This document shows positions 6,001 through 7,445 of a DNA stretch of 7,445 nt, piece after piece. Under the pieces are notes generated by a model. The model did not search any database, was not told the origin of the DNA, and saw only the letters and a list, made by a program, of their open reading frames with translations. How positions within the stretch are numbered: position 1 is the stretch's first letter; each line of letters starts with the position of its first letter. Source of the stretch: JBOGJI01 sp050747865 (GTDB taxonomy: Bacteria > Acidobacteriota > Thermoanaerobaculia > Multivoradales > JAHEKO01); contig JBOGJI010000196.1 of assembly GCA_050747865.1 (NCBI GenBank), positions 1 through 7,445 of the forward strand, written 5' to 3'. Position numbers and translations under genes: made by a program.

Positions 6001-7326
6001 GTGTCGAGCGATCCGCGCCCGGCCTACGAGACCCGCATCGCGCTGCTCGCCCTCGCCGGCGGGCTGCCCGCGGTTGTTCTCGGCGCGGCGCTCCTGCTGC
6101 GCAGCGACCTCCCGGCCGCGCTCCGCTGGTCGCTGGCGGCGGCAGCCGTCACCTGCTGGCTCGCCGCGGCCTGGGCCGTGCGCGCGCGCCTCGCGCACTC
6201 CTTCGGTACCCTGGCCAATCTGATCGAAGCCCTGCGTGAAGGGGACTTCTCGATCCGCGGCCGGCTCCGTGGCCGCGGCGGCGCCGTCAACGCGGTTGTC
6301 GACGAGCTCAACCGGCTTGCCGACCTGCTCAAGGAGCAGCGCCTCGGGGCGCTGGAGTCCGCCGCCCTGGCGCGCAAGGTGATGGCGGAGATCGACCTCG
6401 CCGTCTTCGCCTTCGACCCCGAGGAGCGTCTGCGGGTGGTCAATCCCGCGGGAGAGCGTCTGCTCGCCGAGCCCGAGGGCCGGCTGGTCGGCCGCCCGGC
6501 CGAGGAGCTGGGCCTCGCGCCGCTGCTCGCGGTACAGACGGACGCCCCCGTCGAGCATGCGTTTACCGGCGGCAGCGGTCGCTGGAGCGTGCGGCAGGCG
6601 AGCTTCCGCGAGGGCGGCATGCCCCATCGGCTGCTGGTCGTCGCCGATCTGAGCCGCACGTTGCGGCGCGAGGAGCGGCTGGCCTGGGAGCGGCTGATCC
6701 GCGTCCTCGGCCACGAGGTGAACAACTCGCTCACGCCGATCCAGTCGACCGCGGCGACGTTGAAGGGGCTCGTCGACACCGCGACGGCCGGGGAGGGACG
6801 GCGCGACATGGTCACCGGCCTGGAGCTGATCGAGGAGCGGGCTCGCACGCTCTCCCGCTTCATCTCCTCCTACGCGCGGTTGGCGCGCCTGCCGCCGCCG
6901 AGCTTCGAATCGCTGGACGTGGACGCGCTGGTGCGGCGCGTGGCATCCGTCGAGAACCGGCTGCCCGTCCAGGTGCGGCCGGGGCCGCCCGCCCGCGTCC
7001 GCGGAGACGGCACGCAGCTGGAGCAGCTCCTGATCAACCTGGTGCGCAACGCGGTGGACGCGGTGCTCACGACCGGCGGCGGAGTCGAGATCGGCTGGAA
7101 CGTCGACGGCGCCGACATCGCGCTGTGGATCTGTGACGAAGGTCCCGGAATCGCCAGCACCGCGAATCTCTTCGTGCCCTTCTTCACCACCAAGGAGGGT
7201 GGCTCGGGGATAGGACTGGCTCTGTGCCGCCAGATCGCCGACGCCCACGGGGCGACGCTGGTCCTGGAGAATCGCACCGACAGACGGGGCTGCGTGGCCG
7301 AGCTGCGCCTGTCGTCGGAAGATTGA
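6001..7326 (+). CDS. Membrane histidine kinase (HAMP-PAS-HisKA-HATPase), NtrY-like
   Basis: This 441-aa sensor kinase is the likely phosphodonor of the regulator 2 bp upstream. Two membrane helices (about 13-33 and 43-60) are joined by a loop of only about nine residues (RSDLPAALR), so there is no extracytoplasmic sensor domain. A HAMP-like linker follows (about 61-112, with LIEALREGDFSIRGR), then a PAS-like domain (about 120-215, AVFAFDPEERLRVVNPAGERLL). The DHp domain has the H-box RVLGHEVNNSLTPIQS with predicted phospho-acceptor H238. E239-x-x-N242 fits the E/DxxT/N phosphatase pattern of HisKA kinases, so it may work in both directions. The ATPase domain shows the N-box LINLVRNAVDAV (N346, N350), G1 box DEGPGI (D379), F box FVPFFTTKEGG and G2 box GSGIGLAL (401-408). 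All catalytic boxes look intact. The H-box and HAMP-PAS order resemble NtrY kinases. GTG at 6001 is the likely start: the protein begins shortly before TM1, and the nearest GGAG (5977-5980) is too distant, so translation is probably coupled to the regulator. Confidence 0.92.
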   Translation: MSSDPRPAYETRIALLALAGGLPAVVLGAALLLRSDLPAALRWSLAAAAVTCWLAAAWAVRARLAHSFGTLANLIEALREGDFSIRGRLRGRGGAVNAVVDELNRLADLLKEQRLGALESAALARKVMAEIDLAVFAFDPEERLRVVNPAGERLLAEPEGRLVGRPAEELGLAPLLAVQTDAPVEHAFTGGSGRWSVRQASFREGGMPHRLLVVADLSRTLRREERLAWERLIRVLGHEVNNSLTPIQSTAATLKGLVDTATAGEGRRDMVTGLELIEERARTLSRFISSYARLARLPPPSFESLDVDALVRRVASVENRLPVQVRPGPPARVRGDGTQLEQLLINLVRNAVDAVLTTGGGVEIGWNVDGADIALWICDEGPGIASTANLFVPFFTTKEGGSGIGLALCRQIADAHGATLVLENRTDRRGCVAELRLSSED

Positions 7327-7330
7327 TGGC

Positions 7331-7350
7331 CTGCACCGTAGACAGTGCAG
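7331..7350 (+). repeat. Inverted repeat CTGCAC-N8-GTGCAG, candidate operator
   Basis: A perfect 6-bp inverted repeat, CTGCAC (7331-7336) and GTGCAG (7345-7350), with an 8-bp centre, begins 4 bases after the kinase stop. It covers the -35 element of the candidate promoter. A second, partly overlapping symmetry pairs GCAC and AGAC (7333-7336, 7340-7343) with GTCT and GTGC (7355-7362). Position and geometry fit a dimeric repressor site, but a 6-bp dyad can arise by chance in GC-rich DNA. No T-run follows, so it is not an intrinsic terminator. Confidence 0.35.
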
Positions 7351-7368
7351 TGACGTCTGTGCTACATT
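7339..7368 (+). promoter_or_regulatory. Candidate sigma-70 promoter for the next gene
   Basis: TAGACA (7339-7344; 5 of 6 to TTGACA) and TACATT (7363-7368; 4 of 6 to TATAAT) are separated by 18 bp. TGC directly before the -10 (7360-7362) gives an extended -10 TGn motif. Transcription would start near 7375 and leave a leader of at least 70 bases before the gene implied at the right edge. It is the best promoter-like sequence in any non-coding stretch of the window. Confidence 0.5.
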
Positions 7369-7433
7369 GCCGCCGCTTCGAGGGCAAAGAGAGATCGATC
7401 AAGGCGAACACGACGGATCCGGCTAGTGGCGAT

Positions 7434-7440
7434 AGGAGGG
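7434..7440 (+). promoter_or_regulatory. Strong Shine-Dalgarno sequence of a gene beginning beyond the right edge
   Basis: AGGAGGG (7434-7440) is near-perfect to the anti-Shine-Dalgarno complement and is followed by only five more bases (AGCAG) before the window ends. A start codon would be expected within the next few bases. With the promoter at 7339-7368, this points to an independently transcribed and well-translated gene; its identity cannot be seen. The leader 7375-7433 holds no reading frame or recognised riboswitch that I can identify. Confidence 0.55.
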
Positions 7441-7445
7441 AGCAG

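Noticed and set aside
5755..7248. A 497-codon open frame on the minus strand across the kinase gene.
   Set aside because: It is the mirror of a GC-rich coding frame. Its product is rich in Arg, Gln, His and Gly with no recognisable domain, while the plus strand encodes a kinase with all catalytic boxes.
7327..7370. An intrinsic terminator after the kinase.
   Set aside because: The inverted repeats here are short, with 8-11 base loops and no T-run. They overlap promoter-like elements instead.
1..7445. CRISPR arrays, tRNA or rRNA genes, insertion sequences, attachment sites.
   Set aside because: No regularly spaced repeats, cloverleaf-like sequences, transposase genes or terminal repeats were seen in a read of both strands.

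Overview
The window is GC-rich (roughly two thirds by eye), with the GC-ending codons and long antisense shadow frames typical of such DNA. All supported genes lie on the plus strand, packed nearly end to end. The coding content is a tandem array of MacB/FtsX-type 'orphan' permeases of the ADOP type (acidobacterial duplicated orphan permease), followed by an NtrC-class sigma-54 response regulator and a histidine kinase. ADOP arrays are best known from Acidobacteriota, so that phylum or a related GC-rich soil or sediment lineage is the best guess. No rRNA or other marker gene confirms it.

Layout: (1) 2-106, the last 34 codons of a permease entering from upstream. (2) 113-2566, a full-length 817-aa ADOP permease. 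(3) 2567-2636, a 70-bp spacer holding what looks like the tail of a further, almost completely lost permease (2588-2626). (4) 2637-4598, a paralogous permease of only 653 aa. Aligned by eye to its 817-aa neighbour, it lacks about 67 residues of the first extracytoplasmic domain and about 98 residues of the second, both in frame, which accounts for the whole length difference. (5) 4634-5998, an NtrC-type regulator (receiver, AAA+, Fis-type helix-turn-helix). (6) 6001-7326, a histidine kinase with two membrane helices, HAMP, PAS-like, DHp and ATPase domains. (7) 7327-7445, a non-coding stretch with a candidate sigma-70 promoter, an inverted repeat over its -35 region and a strong Shine-Dalgarno sequence at the right edge, implying that a separately transcribed gene starts just outside.

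Spacings of 6, 10 (remnant stop to next start), 35 and 2 bp argue for one transcription unit from the permeases through the two-component pair; its promoter lies upstream of the window. The permeases carry no ATPase domain and no ATPase gene is visible here. A working model, inferred and not shown, is an envelope transport module regulated by its own two-component system. The kinase has almost no extracytoplasmic loop, which recalls Bce-type modules in which an FtsX-family permease does the sensing.

The points most worth following up are the eroding permease array (one reduced permease and one remnant tail), the possible permease-kinase sensing partnership, and a GAFTDA in place of GAFTGA in the regulator's sigma-54 contact loop.
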